A DNA stretch of 33,950 nt from Chara braunii (GCA_003427395.1 BFEA01000260.1:1525923-1559872); one strand, 5' to 3'; shown: positions 1 to 10,234, counted from the first letter of the stretch. Program-made: numbers and translations. The notes: generated from the sequence alone by a model not told the origin.

Positions 1-32
1 ACACACACACAGAGACAGAGAGAGAGAGAGAC
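1..32. repeat. (AC)n(AG)n microsatellite
   Basis: Simple dinucleotide repeat at the left edge, AC units followed by AG units. It continues to the window edge, so its true length is unknown. Confidence 0.95.
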
Positions 33-736
33 CATTTCATGCTAAAGTTCAAATTGTATCCACAATTATGTCCAATACTCGTTAAAAAAGAAATTATTGA
101 ACAGAAAAAGTTTCATAAATTAAATCATCATTCTATACTAAAATTACATTCTAAATTTTAAATTTTCATTCCATCTTTAAAAATGTCATTGTAATTTTAA
201 TTTTTTTCGTCTTATTTGAAAACTTTCCTTCCTAGAATGGGGTATCCCTTCTTATTTGACTGCATGCTAGAGATGGAATGAAATTTTGGATGAGTTCATG
301 AAATATTTTAATTGGACTGTCTTTCTAAGTAAGGATTATGAGTCATAAATAAGATCATAAAATCTAAATTAGAAGATATTTGTTGTAGTAAAAATAAAAT
401 TTAATTAAAACATTTCATAAACTCATCCAGACTTTCATTCCATTTTGAACAAATAGATGTAGTTGGAAGTGAAAACTCATGTTTACACGAAAACTTATCA
501 AATAAAACTACAAATTTCAGGATTGGACGAACATTGGAATGATAATTTGTATATATGAAGGATTTTTTTTTTTATGGAATGTTTTTTCAACTTTCATTTC
601 TCATGGGAATTTTTCTGTTGGTGTCCATGCGCTTTGTTTTTTCGTGTTCGGGTTACCGTTCGTCTTTTTCTCTCTGTCGCTGTCTGTTATTGTGTCACAA
701 ACGTTACGTAAAAAAATGATGGATGACCCCCCCCCC

Positions 737-738
<2 letters not shown>
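33..738. other. AT-rich intergenic DNA
   Basis: Very AT-rich sequence with no convincing coding region; the only long open frame (539-916) is rich in Phe/Ser from T-runs and looks fortuitous. The structure present is the set of inverted repeats at 160-443 listed separately. Confidence 0.7.
272..443. repeat. Imperfect inverted repeat, MITE-like
   Basis: Arms at 272-311 and 403-443 are reverse complements over about 40 bp with a few mismatches; both contain ATGGAATGAAA and GGATGAGTT. A third copy of the start of the arm lies in inverted orientation at 160-175 and pairs perfectly over 16 bp with 272-287. The shape suggests a decayed AT-rich foldback element; no target duplication could be assigned. 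Confidence 0.6.

Positions 739-774
<36 letters not shown>
739..774. repeat. (ATCA)n microsatellite
   Basis: About nine uninterrupted ATCA units, immediately after a C homopolymer. Confidence 0.95.
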
Positions 775-779
775 CATGC

Positions 780-1506
780 ATGTTGATAACCCCAAACATA
801 ACCCCTACAACATCTATGTATGTCATCGGTCCCACTCTTTTGTCGGTCGTCTAAGTTGGATAGGGAATGATCACTATCCCACTCACCTATCAATGACAGT
901 GACTCGTTTATTCTAAGCCGTTAAATGTTTTCTCCGTCAGCCAACTCTCCAGTCGTCGACTTGTATATGACATCAACTACTCCTTACTTCCCTCCAATAA
1001 CACATCCGAGTAGTCATCCTCCAAAAAAACGATCCACCCACGACACATGTATTGTCATGCCTTGCGTTCCATAAAGGCGAAATGAGGTTTCTCACAGCAG
1101 GACCCCTTACTGATTTCCAATTTGCGCCTATTATGTACCAACCCGCATGATGCGCAATCGCCTGCAAGCAAATATGAGACGTCCACCATTCGTCAACGAA
1201 GACTTCAATCTCTACGACGACGAAGTTCCCTTACACCACCCGCACCAACCACAACTACCTGCCATCGCGATCGGGACCCTCGTTGTGAACTGCGAGGGTG
1301 TCCCCGACGTCCATCATGCACACCTTTTGCAAGGCGGACCTTAAACCATCTCCACCATTCGCCATCTCGACCGCCGGGTACGACGTTGTCGCGCGCGGCG
1401 GTCCCACACCCAGACGTAAAGTAATTCTTGTGTCGGACCTCACGGTCGCATCACGCAGGAGTCTTAAGTCACCTTAGTGAAATACCACTCCGACCGTGCG
1501 TGTGTG
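780..1506. other. Intergenic, nothing recognised
   Basis: Moderately GC-rich from about 950 to 1,500. Short overlapping frames on both strands show no recognisable domain or convincing composition. Confidence 0.6.
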
Positions 1507-1706
1507 CTATACCTCTCGCGAATCCCTACGACAGGTCAATGATCTCGCGAGGTACAACTTACCTCCACCTGCAAGAGTTGTCACCATCCCTTAGGTGGGC
1601 GTATCCCTGCTGAGCTACTAACCCACGTGCAAAGGCTTTTATATGCAATCGCAGAGGTAAGTCTGTCGATGGCATTTTCTCGATCGCTGTAGCATAGGCA
1701 TACGTG
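1507..1706 (+). repeat. Dispersed repeat A, copy 1
   Basis: Matches 15125-15321 in the same orientation at roughly three quarters identity by eye. Shared landmarks are CCCTACGACAGG, GTTGTCACCA, GAGCTACT(A/G)ACCCACGTGC and GCAGAGGTA. No open frame is conserved between the copies, so it is treated as an unclassified interspersed repeat. Confidence 0.7.
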
Positions 1707-2640
1707 CGGTAGAACACCTTAAGACTGACTCGTATATCGTGCACCGAGGAGCTAACTCTCTCGGACCGACTATTTGATCAGGTTGACTATTCTAGATAGT
1801 CTTCCACACTTAGGTTATCTATGATAATGATTTTGCACTCCCTTATCGAGCCATGTGGGAACTTACAAGAATTTATTGCAAAGCGATCCCCTTTTCTCGT
1901 GTAATCGTCAGTCTAACCTTCTAAGTAATCTCTCATTTACTCAAAATCCCAATAAAACCTAGATCATAGTTTGTCACAACCTAGGCCAGGGTATGACCTT
2001 GTACATAAATATGTATACTTATGTATGTATATGTATATCAAGGGAGTGATAAGTGGTGGACCTCACTTTTCACAATTGTGGTACACCCCGTCCTTAATAT
2101 CCCAGATGCTCCCTCAAAGTTGAATTGACTATTCATAGTCCACCACTTATGTCAATGCAAAAGGATCACATACACACATACAAAAATGCAAACACAGAAC
2201 AAGTGTCAACTTTAACTCATTCATAGCTAGTCCCTCACTCCCCCAAACCTTGAACAACACTCCTTCTTACTCATGACTCCTTTTGCCCAACCCCTCACCT
2301 TTTCAAAAACCTTCGAGAGTGACCAGGACCATTCAGGCTTAGACTCAGGGGAAGATTCGTCTGTTCCTTTTCAGGCTTTATCTTAGGTGTGGGTATTAAG
2401 CCATGTGGAAGTTGAGTCAGAATCCTACCAACCTGTTATCCACTGATATCAAAATTGCAGTTTCTTACGGATTTCTTCCGCAAGTCTCTCAAAGATTGAC
2501 AAAAACATATAGGCAGAGCACATTCCGAAAGAAGCTTAACCTCTCATTCTTATACCAGGCTCTAGAAGATTCCCCCTTTGACTTTGTGACATAGATTGAT
2601 GCTCATCGGTGACCTCCGTATAGCTCGTAACCATAGTCAA
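1707..2640. other. Intergenic with a 13-bp inverted repeat
   Basis: No gene seen. A perfect inverted repeat pairs 2049-2061 (ATAAGTGGTGGAC) with 2138-2150 around a 76-nt spacer, preceded by a TATG/TATA-rich tract at 2005-2040. Confidence 0.6.
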
Positions 2641-2654
2641 TTGCAAGGTCGTCC

Positions 2655-2690
2655 GCCTAATGGTTTAGATATCGAACAATAGTTCAATCC
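2655..2690 (+). other. Possible tRNA-derived relic
   Basis: GCCTAATGGTTTAGATATC at 2656-2674 resembles the D-arm/A-box part of a plant tRNA, and GTTCAATCC at 2682-2690 fits the Pol III B-box consensus GWTCRANNC. The boxes are too close for a full tRNA, and no anticodon or acceptor arm is visible. At most a collapsed tRNA-derived fragment; the match could be chance. Confidence 0.2.
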
Positions 2691-2700
2691 TCCTCTATTC

Positions 2701-3078
2701 GGTGTAGTAGCTTTATATAACCTTTGTTTATTTCCTTTCTACTCTTTTGTGATCATCTTCCTACGTCTTACTTTTTGACTCTCCCTGCATAGTCTCCTTC
2801 CGTCTGCTTTTTTTCTTCTTTGCATGCACAAACAACATCATCAATCCATTTTATAATAGAAAATACGATAGGAATCAATCAGAGGTTTCAAAATAGTAGG
2901 GTAGGTTTTCACGAGGCCATATTTCTACTATCCTTCTTTCAATGGAATCAGAAAGTGGTTTGTCAGTACTCGATCGCTCCCCTTTCAGGTCTTTAACTGT
3001 CTCTTGTCCATCAAGAAGATTAGTAACAGTATGATAGACCACTCGGGATCTACTCTTCTAGACTGGGCATCTGGTCGT
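2701..3078. other. Intergenic, nothing recognised
   Basis: Pyrimidine-rich stretches and short frames only. It leads directly into the hairpin array. Confidence 0.5.
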
Positions 3079-3522
3079 GATAGGGCAGACCTCATGGGGT
3101 CTCGCTTCTCCTATCGCTGTTTGGTATTGAAGCACGACTGACAGGCAATAAGGCAGACTTCTTGGAGCCTCGATTCTCTTATCACCACCTCCCTTACCCG
3201 TGCTAATTATTGCGATAGGGCAGGCCTTGTAGGGCTTTGCTCATCCTATCGTTGTTTGATAGTGAAGCATGGCTGACGGTCAATAAGGCAGGCTTCTCAG
3301 AGTCTCGCTTCTCTTATCACCACCTCCCTTACCCGTACTAATTATTGCGATAGGGCAAGCTTTGTAGGGCATCGCTTCTCCTATCGCTTACTTGCATTGA
3401 CGCACGACTGAATGGTAATAAGGTAGGTTTCTTGGAGCCTCGCTTCTGTTATTACCACCCCCTTTTCCTTAGCCGTGAAGTTAGGCAATAGGGCAGGTCT
3501 CTCGAACCTCGCTTCTTCTATC
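3079..3522 (+). repeat. Tandem array of seven related hairpins (135-bp period)
   Basis: Tandem repeat with units at 3079, 3214 and 3349, an exact 135-bp spacing; each unit holds two hairpins. The seven hairpins lie at 3079-3115, 3147-3183, 3214-3250, 3282-3318, 3349-3385, 3415-3455 and 3487-3522. Each has an outer stem, then GCAG-like sequence, a short inner stem, and a conserved CTCGCTTCT-like 3' flank before the closing arm. Outer stems alternate between GATAGG/CCTATC and ATAAG/CTTAT; the sixth is GTAATAA/TTATTAC. Spacers are also repeated, for example ACCACCTCCCTTACCCGT. No coding frame runs through it. Function unknown. Confidence 0.85.
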
Positions 3523-3592
3523 ACCCTTGCAAGTTCTCTTGACGAACTAGGTCGTTGCTTTTAACGCCTCTGAAGCCTGGATAATTCCGAAG

Positions 3593-3646
3593 TCTTTAAG
3601 CTCATGCGGGTAGGTCATACGAAACCTGTGTCTCATGCCTTAAAGA
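3593..3646 (+). repeat. Diverged eighth hairpin of the array
   Basis: TCTTTAAG at 3593-3600 pairs perfectly with CTTAAAGA at 3639-3646. The interior (AGGTC, then GAAACCT, then a TCTC tail) parallels the AGGTC-CGAACCT interior of the hairpin at 3487-3522, but the outer stem is entirely different. It lies about 70 bp beyond the regular array. Confidence 0.5.
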
Positions 3647-3649
3647 TTT

Positions 3650-4435
3650 TTTACTTGATCTTCGAACTATGTTAGCTTAGGATTTTGAGAAGATGTAGGT
3701 TTTAGTCATCCATAGGGCCAGAGTTAGTTGATATTGTCCACTTTCACAGTATTTGAACAATAGCACGCACAATCCTGCAATCCACCGTGAACCCCGCTTT
3801 ATCAATGTTAGGTGGTTTATTAAGCAAGGCAAGACTGCACGGAGTCGATTCCCTTGTGGTCACATTCCCAAAAAAAAAACACTCACATATCAAGACAGTT
3901 TCACAAAACTTATCGTCCTCGCTATGTTTTTTTAGCAACAATTAGTCATACCCAATCAGATCCCTGCGACACAATCAGTTTTTTCTTCATGCCCTTTTTT
4001 CTTCATACAAGCATTCTCTTTTACCCTTGACTTATGTTTTTGTCATGAAAATACTCTATTTATTATTACAAACACAAGTAATTACCTGAAGGTTATAGGT
4101 TAAGGATTTTATAGGTTAGGCTGAAGTGTGTGTACCTTATTGTTCCCTGTCTGCAGTGTTCCGCCTTAACTCCGGCAGAGCTCCCGCAATCACCCATTAA
4201 CTTGGGTATGTCTAGGATGAACAAAAGAGGAAGCTGAAATTCCTAAGAATAAGACTTTGACTTTATCCCTTCTTGCAACCATTATCTTAGAAGTTTTAGT
4301 GTGCGTGATGTTTAGGTATAGGAGAAGAGACAAGGGTGGATGAGTTACATTCCGTCGTTTTCCATAACGACTTTCTCTTTTCCAATACCCTGCACCTCTT
4401 CCATTTTCGACTTTCCCCTATGCTGTCGGGAATAA
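3650..4435. other. Intergenic, nothing recognised
   Basis: No gene, RNA or clear repeat seen on either strand. Confidence 0.55.
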
Positions 4436-4557
4436 CAGTAATAGTAATAACGCCAATAATAATTATAGTACTATAATAGTAATAATAATAATAACGATAA
4501 TAATAACAAAATAATGTACTTAATGATAGTAATAACAACAACAATAATAACTGCATT
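4436..4557. repeat. Degenerate (AAT)n tract
   Basis: AAT/ATA trinucleotide-rich sequence with interruptions. The open frame on the opposite strand is poly-Tyr/Leu from the repeat and is not a gene. Confidence 0.85.
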
Positions 4558-5489
4558 TAATAATTGAAAATGATAGAATAACGATATTTTTAATTTGGGC
4601 ATAAAGTATCTACACAACTCGGTGCTCACGAATCTGGTCAAGAACACAGTATGATTTAGCTTCATGGTTAAGACAAACAACGCTCAACAAGCTTTTTCCC
4701 CGATCCTCGTGTCCTCAGTATCTTGTTCACACATACGCACAACATACTTCTATGCAACTAGATCTGCCTTGGATATCCCCCCCCCACACACGTACACACT
4801 CATATCCAAGTACTCATGCTAGCAGATGCTGCGGTTACGGGCGCTGCTGCTTGGCCATAGCCATGACCTTTTCTTTTATTGACAGGATGTGTCTGTCAGT
4901 CAGGTGTCTGTTCGGTCTTGACTCATGGGGTACCTGAATGTGGTACGACTGTACTGGCCAACTCGGCCACCCCTTTTACACCAGGTACGCATCCTCTTTC
5001 TATCCCTCTCTTCTTTCAATTCTGAATGCATCCGTTGTGCCTCAACTTATCCCTACCATTAACAACAGATCAGCGATGGTCGTCTTTTATTTGCATTGTG
5101 CCGCCCAACAAGACTATCGTGTATGGCTCTCGCAGGCAGCGCTCGAGCGCTCTGACAGTGTTTCCGCACTTCTCACGAATGAGCCACCTGTTCAAAACGC
5201 AGCTGGGTAGTCCATATATTGACTGACTGATCTTGACTTGTCCCAACTTCTGCTGCATTTGGCTTGATTTGTACTCAGCGCCATATGCCCTCGACCAACC
5301 TGTTCCAGACTGTGGGCCCGGTTTCTGTTCTTGTCTGTGTCTGTATGTTCAACGGGATTTGTCTCCGTCTGCGTCTGACCATCTGAGTTTGTTCGTCGTT
5401 TGTTTGTGTCTGCCTTTATGACTATGTTTGTCCATTTCTTTCTTCATCCCTTTTGACTGTGTTTGTCTGTTTTTTGATTGACCGACCGA
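4558..5489. other. Intergenic, nothing recognised
   Basis: Short overlapping frames only. CAGGTACGCATC at 4982-4993 recurs at 6522-6533 and in altered form near 7310, next to pyrimidine-rich sequence, hinting at decayed copies of one dispersed element. Confidence 0.45.
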
Positions 5490-5980
5490 CTGTGTATGCG
5501 TCACCGCGACTGTACACTTATGCGACACAGTGCACATGTTTTGTGTACATGTCACTGTGACTATGTCACCATACATTTGTGTGACACACTGCACCTGAGT
5601 ATCTGTGTATGTGTGTCATTGTGTCTATATGATTGTCACAACGTCTATGTGTATGTCACTGTGTCTATGTTTGGTGTCACAGTGCATTGTCTGCCTCTGT
5701 CTCTGTGTGTTTCGTTGTGTGTTTGCTACTGTACATTGTGTGACCGTGTAATTGTGTCTGTGTGTGTCACAATGGGTTTTTCTATGTGTGTTACTGTGTT
5801 ATAGTGTGCTTCGCTTGTGTATGTTACAGTGTCCGTGTCACTGTATCTGCTGTGTATGTCTGTTGTGTGCACGTGCCACTGTGACTGTATGTCCACAGTA
5901 TTTGTGCGTGTTTCACTTTGTATGTGCGCCTGTCACAATGTGACTGTGTGTATTACACTATCTATGTGTGTGTGCAGAAC
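5490..5980. repeat. TG-rich degenerate minisatellite
   Basis: About 490 bp of irregular repeats built from TGTCACTGTG and TGTGTNTATGTG-like words. The apparent open frames encode only Cys/Val/Ser/His low-complexity sequence. It includes local dyads, for example 5526-5538 with 5548-5559, where CACAGTG and CACTGTG face each other. Confidence 0.8.
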
Positions 5981-6168
5981 ATCCAGTGAGATTCAGAGTT
6001 GCGTGCACGTGAACAGTCGCCAAGAAAACAGTTGTTCGAGACATGTTCTAAATCTTGACTGTGTTTGTGACATCGTTATTTCGTAGTTTTGAGTGGGCGC
6101 AAGTCACCAACTTGTTTGTCATCTGTTTGTATGCCTGCTGGATGTCGAAGAAGGCAAACATGATTGCA

Positions 6169-6194
6169 ATAATAATAATAATAATAACAATAAT
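6169..6194. repeat. (AAT)n microsatellite
   Basis: Short AAT run. The sequence just after it (GTTGCGAAATCACA at 6233-6246) resembles the flank of the AAT run at 6949-6982 (ATTGCAAAATCACA), suggesting one dispersed element carrying the microsatellite. Confidence 0.85.
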
Positions 6195-6541
6195 TGCGAG
6201 GAATATGAGTGTGAATGATATACAGAAAACCAAGTTGCGAAATCACACAGATGTTTGAGTAATCGTGTACAAGCAGAGAGCACAATAGCACCGAGAATCC
6301 ATCCAAATAGAGCAATACAATGAAGTAATGAGTCAATGCTCAAGCCCATAGGCCACATCAACATAATATTCAAGGTCGTTCCTCTCTGTCTTGCGCCCAG
6401 CGCCCCAGCCTACTCTACTCTACTATCCTACCTACAGTTATGTTCACACAACAGGCTCACTTCGACTTTAGAAAACCAATGTACATGATGTCAACACCTT
6501 AGCCAACCTCTCCTCATGCACCAGGTACGCATCTCGTGTAA

Positions 6542-6557
6542 CAATAATAATAATAAC

Positions 6558-6611
<54 letters not shown>
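6542..6611. repeat. (AAT)n microsatellite
   Basis: Nearly uninterrupted AAT repeat of about 70 bp, preceded by CAGGTACGCATC. Confidence 0.95.
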
Positions 6612-6613
<2 letters not shown>

Positions 6614-6948
6614 AACACATAAGAATGTATACAAGGTATCTCCCATGTTTGATACAGTCAAAGCGAGGGTGCTTTATATTTGACATTCTTCCGCCCGCCT
6701 GCTGCAACCTCGATCAACGGCGATGCGGTTAGTCTCTTCATTCTCTCTCTCCCTTTCGACTTTTTTTTTTTCTTCAGTTCGTGTAGTCTTTCTCTACCCC
6801 CGCTCACTCGTTTTCCTCTTTCCTATAGCAATACTCTTTTTCTCTTTCTTGCGGTTTCACTCCTCCTTTTGTGTCTGTCCCCCCCTTACAAGTGTTTGTG
6901 TCCTTGCCAGCATGCTGTTAAAACAACGATAATATTACGAATGAAAAA

Positions 6949-6982
6949 CAACAACAACAACAATAATAATAATAATAATAAT
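6949..6982. repeat. (CAA)n(AAT)n microsatellite
   Basis: CAA units followed by AAT units; the flank resembles that of the run at 6169-6194. Confidence 0.9.
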
Positions 6983-7562
6983 GTAAGAAAAATGAGCAAT
7001 AGCGAGATGACAATATCCAGATTGCAAAATCACATTGAAAGTCATAATTTATAATAGTGTCGAGAAAGCGGCATTGCACCAGTGTAGCACCAATGGAGAA
7101 TCGTAACACTGAGAACCAAATGTCAATGAGAGTTTGCTCTCGCTACCACCAACACATGTGTCCAGGCCCTTCTCCCCACTTGGTGCTCGGCGCCCAACCT
7201 ACTTCCTACACAACTACCATCTGCCTACTAACTTGACAATGCAATTGTTGACGTCCGTAGTCAACGAAGTATTTGAAGATGTCGCTTAATGCAGATCATC
7301 GCCAATACTAGGTACGTGTCCTCACACCCTTATCCCATCTCTCTCTCTCGCTTACACACACACACACACACTTGGAAATGGCAAACCCACAGGCAAGCCA
7401 GAGCGAAAACGCAACAACGAGCGGGCGCAAGTAACGTGTATATTTCCATGTTGTAGCGGGAGATTCATTCCATTTTGCTCCCCTCTCGGATCGAAGTCGC
7501 GACAGCGGACGGGTGCAAGCGGCGGTATATGAGGTAAGCCGCAATATTGGTCACTTACCCGT

Positions 7563-7565
<3 letters not shown>
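6983..7565. other. Intergenic with short CT/CA runs
   Basis: CT run at 7339-7349 and CA run at 7353-7371. No gene. One copy of an interspersed motif (TAGCGG-AGATTCATT) lies at 7438-7493. Confidence 0.6.
7438..7493 (+). repeat. Interspersed motif TAGCGGNAGATTCATT, copy 1
   Basis: Shares TTTCCATGTTNTAGCGG, AGATTCATT and TTTTGCTC with 7694-7745, 18884-18935 and, more weakly, 24343-24390. Three of the four copies lie close to CT-rich tracts. Unclassified. Confidence 0.6.

Positions 7566-7629
<64 letters not shown>
7566..7629. repeat. (CT)n microsatellite
   Basis: About 32 uninterrupted TC units followed by AC-rich sequence to about 7690. Confidence 0.95.
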
Positions 7630-7631
<2 letters not shown>

Positions 7632-7693
7632 ATATACACGCACGCGCCCATACACACATACATGCACACCCCCACATACACGTGCACAGTAGT

Positions 7694-7745
7694 GTATACA
7701 TTCATGTTTTAGCGGTAGATTCATTTGTTTTTGCTCGCCTTATCG
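7694..7745 (+). repeat. Interspersed motif TAGCGGNAGATTCATT, copy 2
   Basis: ATTCATGTTTTAGCGG, then AGATTCATT and TTTTTGCTCG; same order and orientation as the copy at 7438-7493. Confidence 0.6.
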
Positions 7746-8404
7746 ATCGAGTAGCGAGAGGCTAGTCGCACGGTAGGAGACTTACTTGTCTTATCTCCCT
7801 CCTCCTTGTCGTTGTCGTGACAGTCATCGTCGTCTCGAAGGCCGTCAAATCTCTCCTCGCCTATCCCTTTCGTGATCCCCGCCTTCTTTCTCTTACTAAG
7901 TCTTACCCCTCCGCGTCCTCCTCCTTCGTTCTCCCTTCTCTTCTTCATTTCTCCTTCACCTCCTTTCCTCCTTTCACGCTCGTATCTATTCACGCGCGAT
8001 TGCGGCTGCACCCTCGTTTTCCCTTACATCACTCTTACTTCACATGGGCAGATCTCAACTCACCCGTGCTCAACATTTTTCAATGCTTGCTGCCATGCCC
8101 TGCTTACTCTTATTTGCTCGATCGGCTCCCGCACTAGGAATCTCGTTCGCTCGTCCCACTCAAAAAAAAGCCTGGCCGATGCTTTGGCTCAGCTCACGTC
8201 ACGAGCGCTTGTTCTCCCTCGTCTTGCCTCGCCCTGCCCCATTTTTCTTTGTTTTTTAGAATCTGCCCCTCATATTAGGCGGATTCGTTCTCCAACAACT
8301 AGTTGAGATACGGGGAAGACTGTTTTCTATGCTAAGCTTGGAGAAGTCCAGAGTGGTGGTTTCGAAAGTCGGCGTGAAATCTATAGAAAATAACGAATCT
8401 AACA

Positions 8405-8406
<2 letters not shown>
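7746..8406. other. Pyrimidine-rich intergenic DNA
   Basis: Strong C/T bias on the plus strand at 7,790-8,260. Overlapping frames read Ser/Pro/Leu-rich peptides without a domain; not accepted as genes. Confidence 0.5.

Positions 8407-8482
<76 letters not shown>
8407..8482 (+). repeat. 76-nt poly-A tract
   Basis: Uninterrupted A homopolymer flanked on both sides by AATCTAACA (8396-8404 and 8490-8498). The flanking direct repeat could be a target duplication of a retroposed sequence, but no element body is visible between the left copy and the A-run. Its length in a draft assembly is unreliable. Confidence 0.9.
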
Positions 8483-8484
<2 letters not shown>

Positions 8485-8656
8485 AACCAAATCTAACAAA
8501 AACTACCGTTCTCATACCTCGTCTTCCAACTGTCAGCTCCTGTTACGGAACGGAGCCCAAATCCTACATGTAACCACCTTCCGTATAGTTTATAGATCGC
8601 GGGTTCAGTATGAAAGCAGACGAAAATAGTGGTTGGGTTGGCCTCTGCTCCTAAAC

Positions 8657-8746
8657 AAAAAAGGAGCTAGCCCAAGGGCAAGATGGACTCGATCCCCATA
8701 CCTCTAGCATACCAATCCACACCTGTACCTATTATGTTAGCTCTTT
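8657..8746 (-). other. tRNA-like / SINE-like element, copy 1
   Basis: Read on the minus strand, this is homologous to 19753-19849: AAAGAGCTAA, AATAGGTAC in the A-box position, then GATCGAGTC, which fits the Pol III B-box consensus GWTCRANNC, and finally GGGCTAGCTCC followed by six T, a Pol III-type terminator. The end pairing is weaker than in the other copy. Best explained as a tRNA-derived retroposon or a decayed tRNA-like gene. No anticodon can be assigned. Confidence 0.4.
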
Positions 8747-8773
8747 AGTTCAAGAAGGTAGAGAATCATTTAG

Positions 8774-8781
8774 TATAAATA
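8774..8781 (+). promoter_or_regulatory. TATA-box-like octamer
   Basis: TATAAATA, the classic plant core promoter octamer, in moderately AT-rich DNA. No convincing gene follows on this strand, so it may be chance or part of a decayed repeat. Confidence 0.15.
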
Positions 8782-9495
8782 GAGGAACTGCCCAGCCTAG
8801 CCACCATACTGACTCCGGACCTTTCCTCTAGAGGTAGATTCAGGCATGTTTTGCCTGTCGAGGCACCGCCAAGCAAGGCCCTCTAGTTTCCTTTGGTTGC
8901 CCCAGCTGCATGGCCAGGGCCTATGCTAAATTAGATCCCGGAGTCGGGCTCTCGACGAAATGAATTGTCGGATTTTTCGTATACCGACGGCTTGAAGTCC
9001 GTGGGTCAATCAGCTAGTAGTTAATCGATTAATCCTGAATGCTTAATGTCGCACCTTCAAGACTTCTGCCGCTTAATTAATTCTCCATCCTTTGTGGTAG
9101 GACGCTGTGATTACCATCCCGTCATACGCCACAGACTAGATGATCAGATTCTGTCGAGGTGCAACATTTGAATAGTATTACCGTACTACAATTCCTACCG
9201 GCTCCGTCTTAGCAACTGTTATGTTACCGTGCCTATTGTAAAAACAAGGGCGAATACCCTTGTAAGGGTTTTTGTTCGACAGCGTGCGTCGCACTGGAGA
9301 GAAACAGTCCCTCCAGGTGAGCACACAAATTGAGTGTATAGCTGCTTGCAGCGCGTGCTGCACAAAGTCCGTCGAGCGTCACCTTCTCATCACCGGTCTT
9401 GTTGGAACTACGAGGTAGACAACACCTCTTACAATCTATATAGGTGGTGGATTGTAGGCGTGGGACTGTGACGCGTGGAAAGAACAGTGGAAGGG
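8782..9495. other. Intergenic, nothing recognised
   Basis: No domain-bearing frame, RNA or tandem repeat seen. Confidence 0.5.
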
Positions 9496-9519
9496 AAAAA
9501 AAAAAAAAAAAAAAAAAAA
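9496..9519 (+). repeat. Poly-A tract
   Basis: 24-nt A homopolymer followed by CAAACAAACC. Confidence 0.95.
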
Positions 9520-9696
9520 CAAACAAACCGAATATCGCAATTGTTCGATATATTGACATAACAGGTTGGTGACCACCAATGAATTGGTCGACAATTTTAA
9601 AAACTTAATGACGATCCGAACAACGAAGTGCACATATAACGTTCAACTTTCAATGAAATGCCAACCGTCAAGACACACGCCAATAAAATGAAAAGG

Positions 9697-9720
9697 NGGG
9701 GGGGGGGGGGGGGGGGGGGG
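9697..9720. repeat. Single N followed by a 23-nt poly-G run
   Basis: One ambiguous base at 9697 directly before a G homopolymer. It looks like a minimal assembly join in a homopolymer; true length unknown. Confidence 0.9.
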
Positions 9721-10234
9721 TGGAGGTTGCGGATGGCTGGTTCACAGTAAGGTGCAAAATTATCAAAGGGTTCAAATGTTTTCGGTTCATTTTTCGTTAT
9801 TTCAATCGTCCGCACGTCGTTCACGGTGTATGGCAGACGACAGTTGGTATCCGACATCATTCCAGTGTGGTATAAAACGACATGAAAAGAAGAGAACACA
9901 TATAAAAAAAAACAAAAACAAATAGAAGAAATAGACACAAAAATATAAAACTACAAACATTCCACACGATTTTAAAAATGACTTGACATGACATCCACAC
10001 ACACATGACCTCCCGTGCGACACACATCACTTCCCGAGTGACAATGACGTGATAGCGACACACAAACGTTTCACGCGATTTTAAAATTGTCAATAGTATG
10101 ATAAAATTGACAGTGACATGATTTCAAATTTCACATCGGATGTTGCCTCAGCAAAGGTGCGTTTCATCCCCCCCCAGCAACTACACGAAGACTGCAACCA
10201 AAACAACCACGCCAGACCCTTGTGAAAGGTCAGA
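9721..10234. other. Intergenic, A-rich
   Basis: No gene seen. A short motif recurs: CACACGATTTTAAAAATGAC at 9963-9982 and CACGCGATTTTAAAATTG at 10072-10089, within AC-rich sequence. Confidence 0.5.

Noticed and set aside
539-916. 125-codon plus-strand frame in AT-rich DNA
   Set aside because: Composition follows T-runs and the ATCA microsatellite (Asn-Gln-Ser repeats); no domain.
3079-3522. CRISPR-like array of spaced repeats
   Set aside because: Repeats and spacers are both conserved and the period contains two different hairpins; the context is eukaryotic. It is a tandem repeat, not a CRISPR array.
5478-5804. Cys-rich 108-codon frame resembling a small secreted cysteine-rich protein
   Set aside because: The Cys pattern comes from the TG-rich minisatellite (TGT/TGC codons); spacing is irregular and there is no signal peptide.
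8256-8486. Open frame reading poly-Phe
   Set aside because: Produced entirely by the 76-nt poly-A tract.
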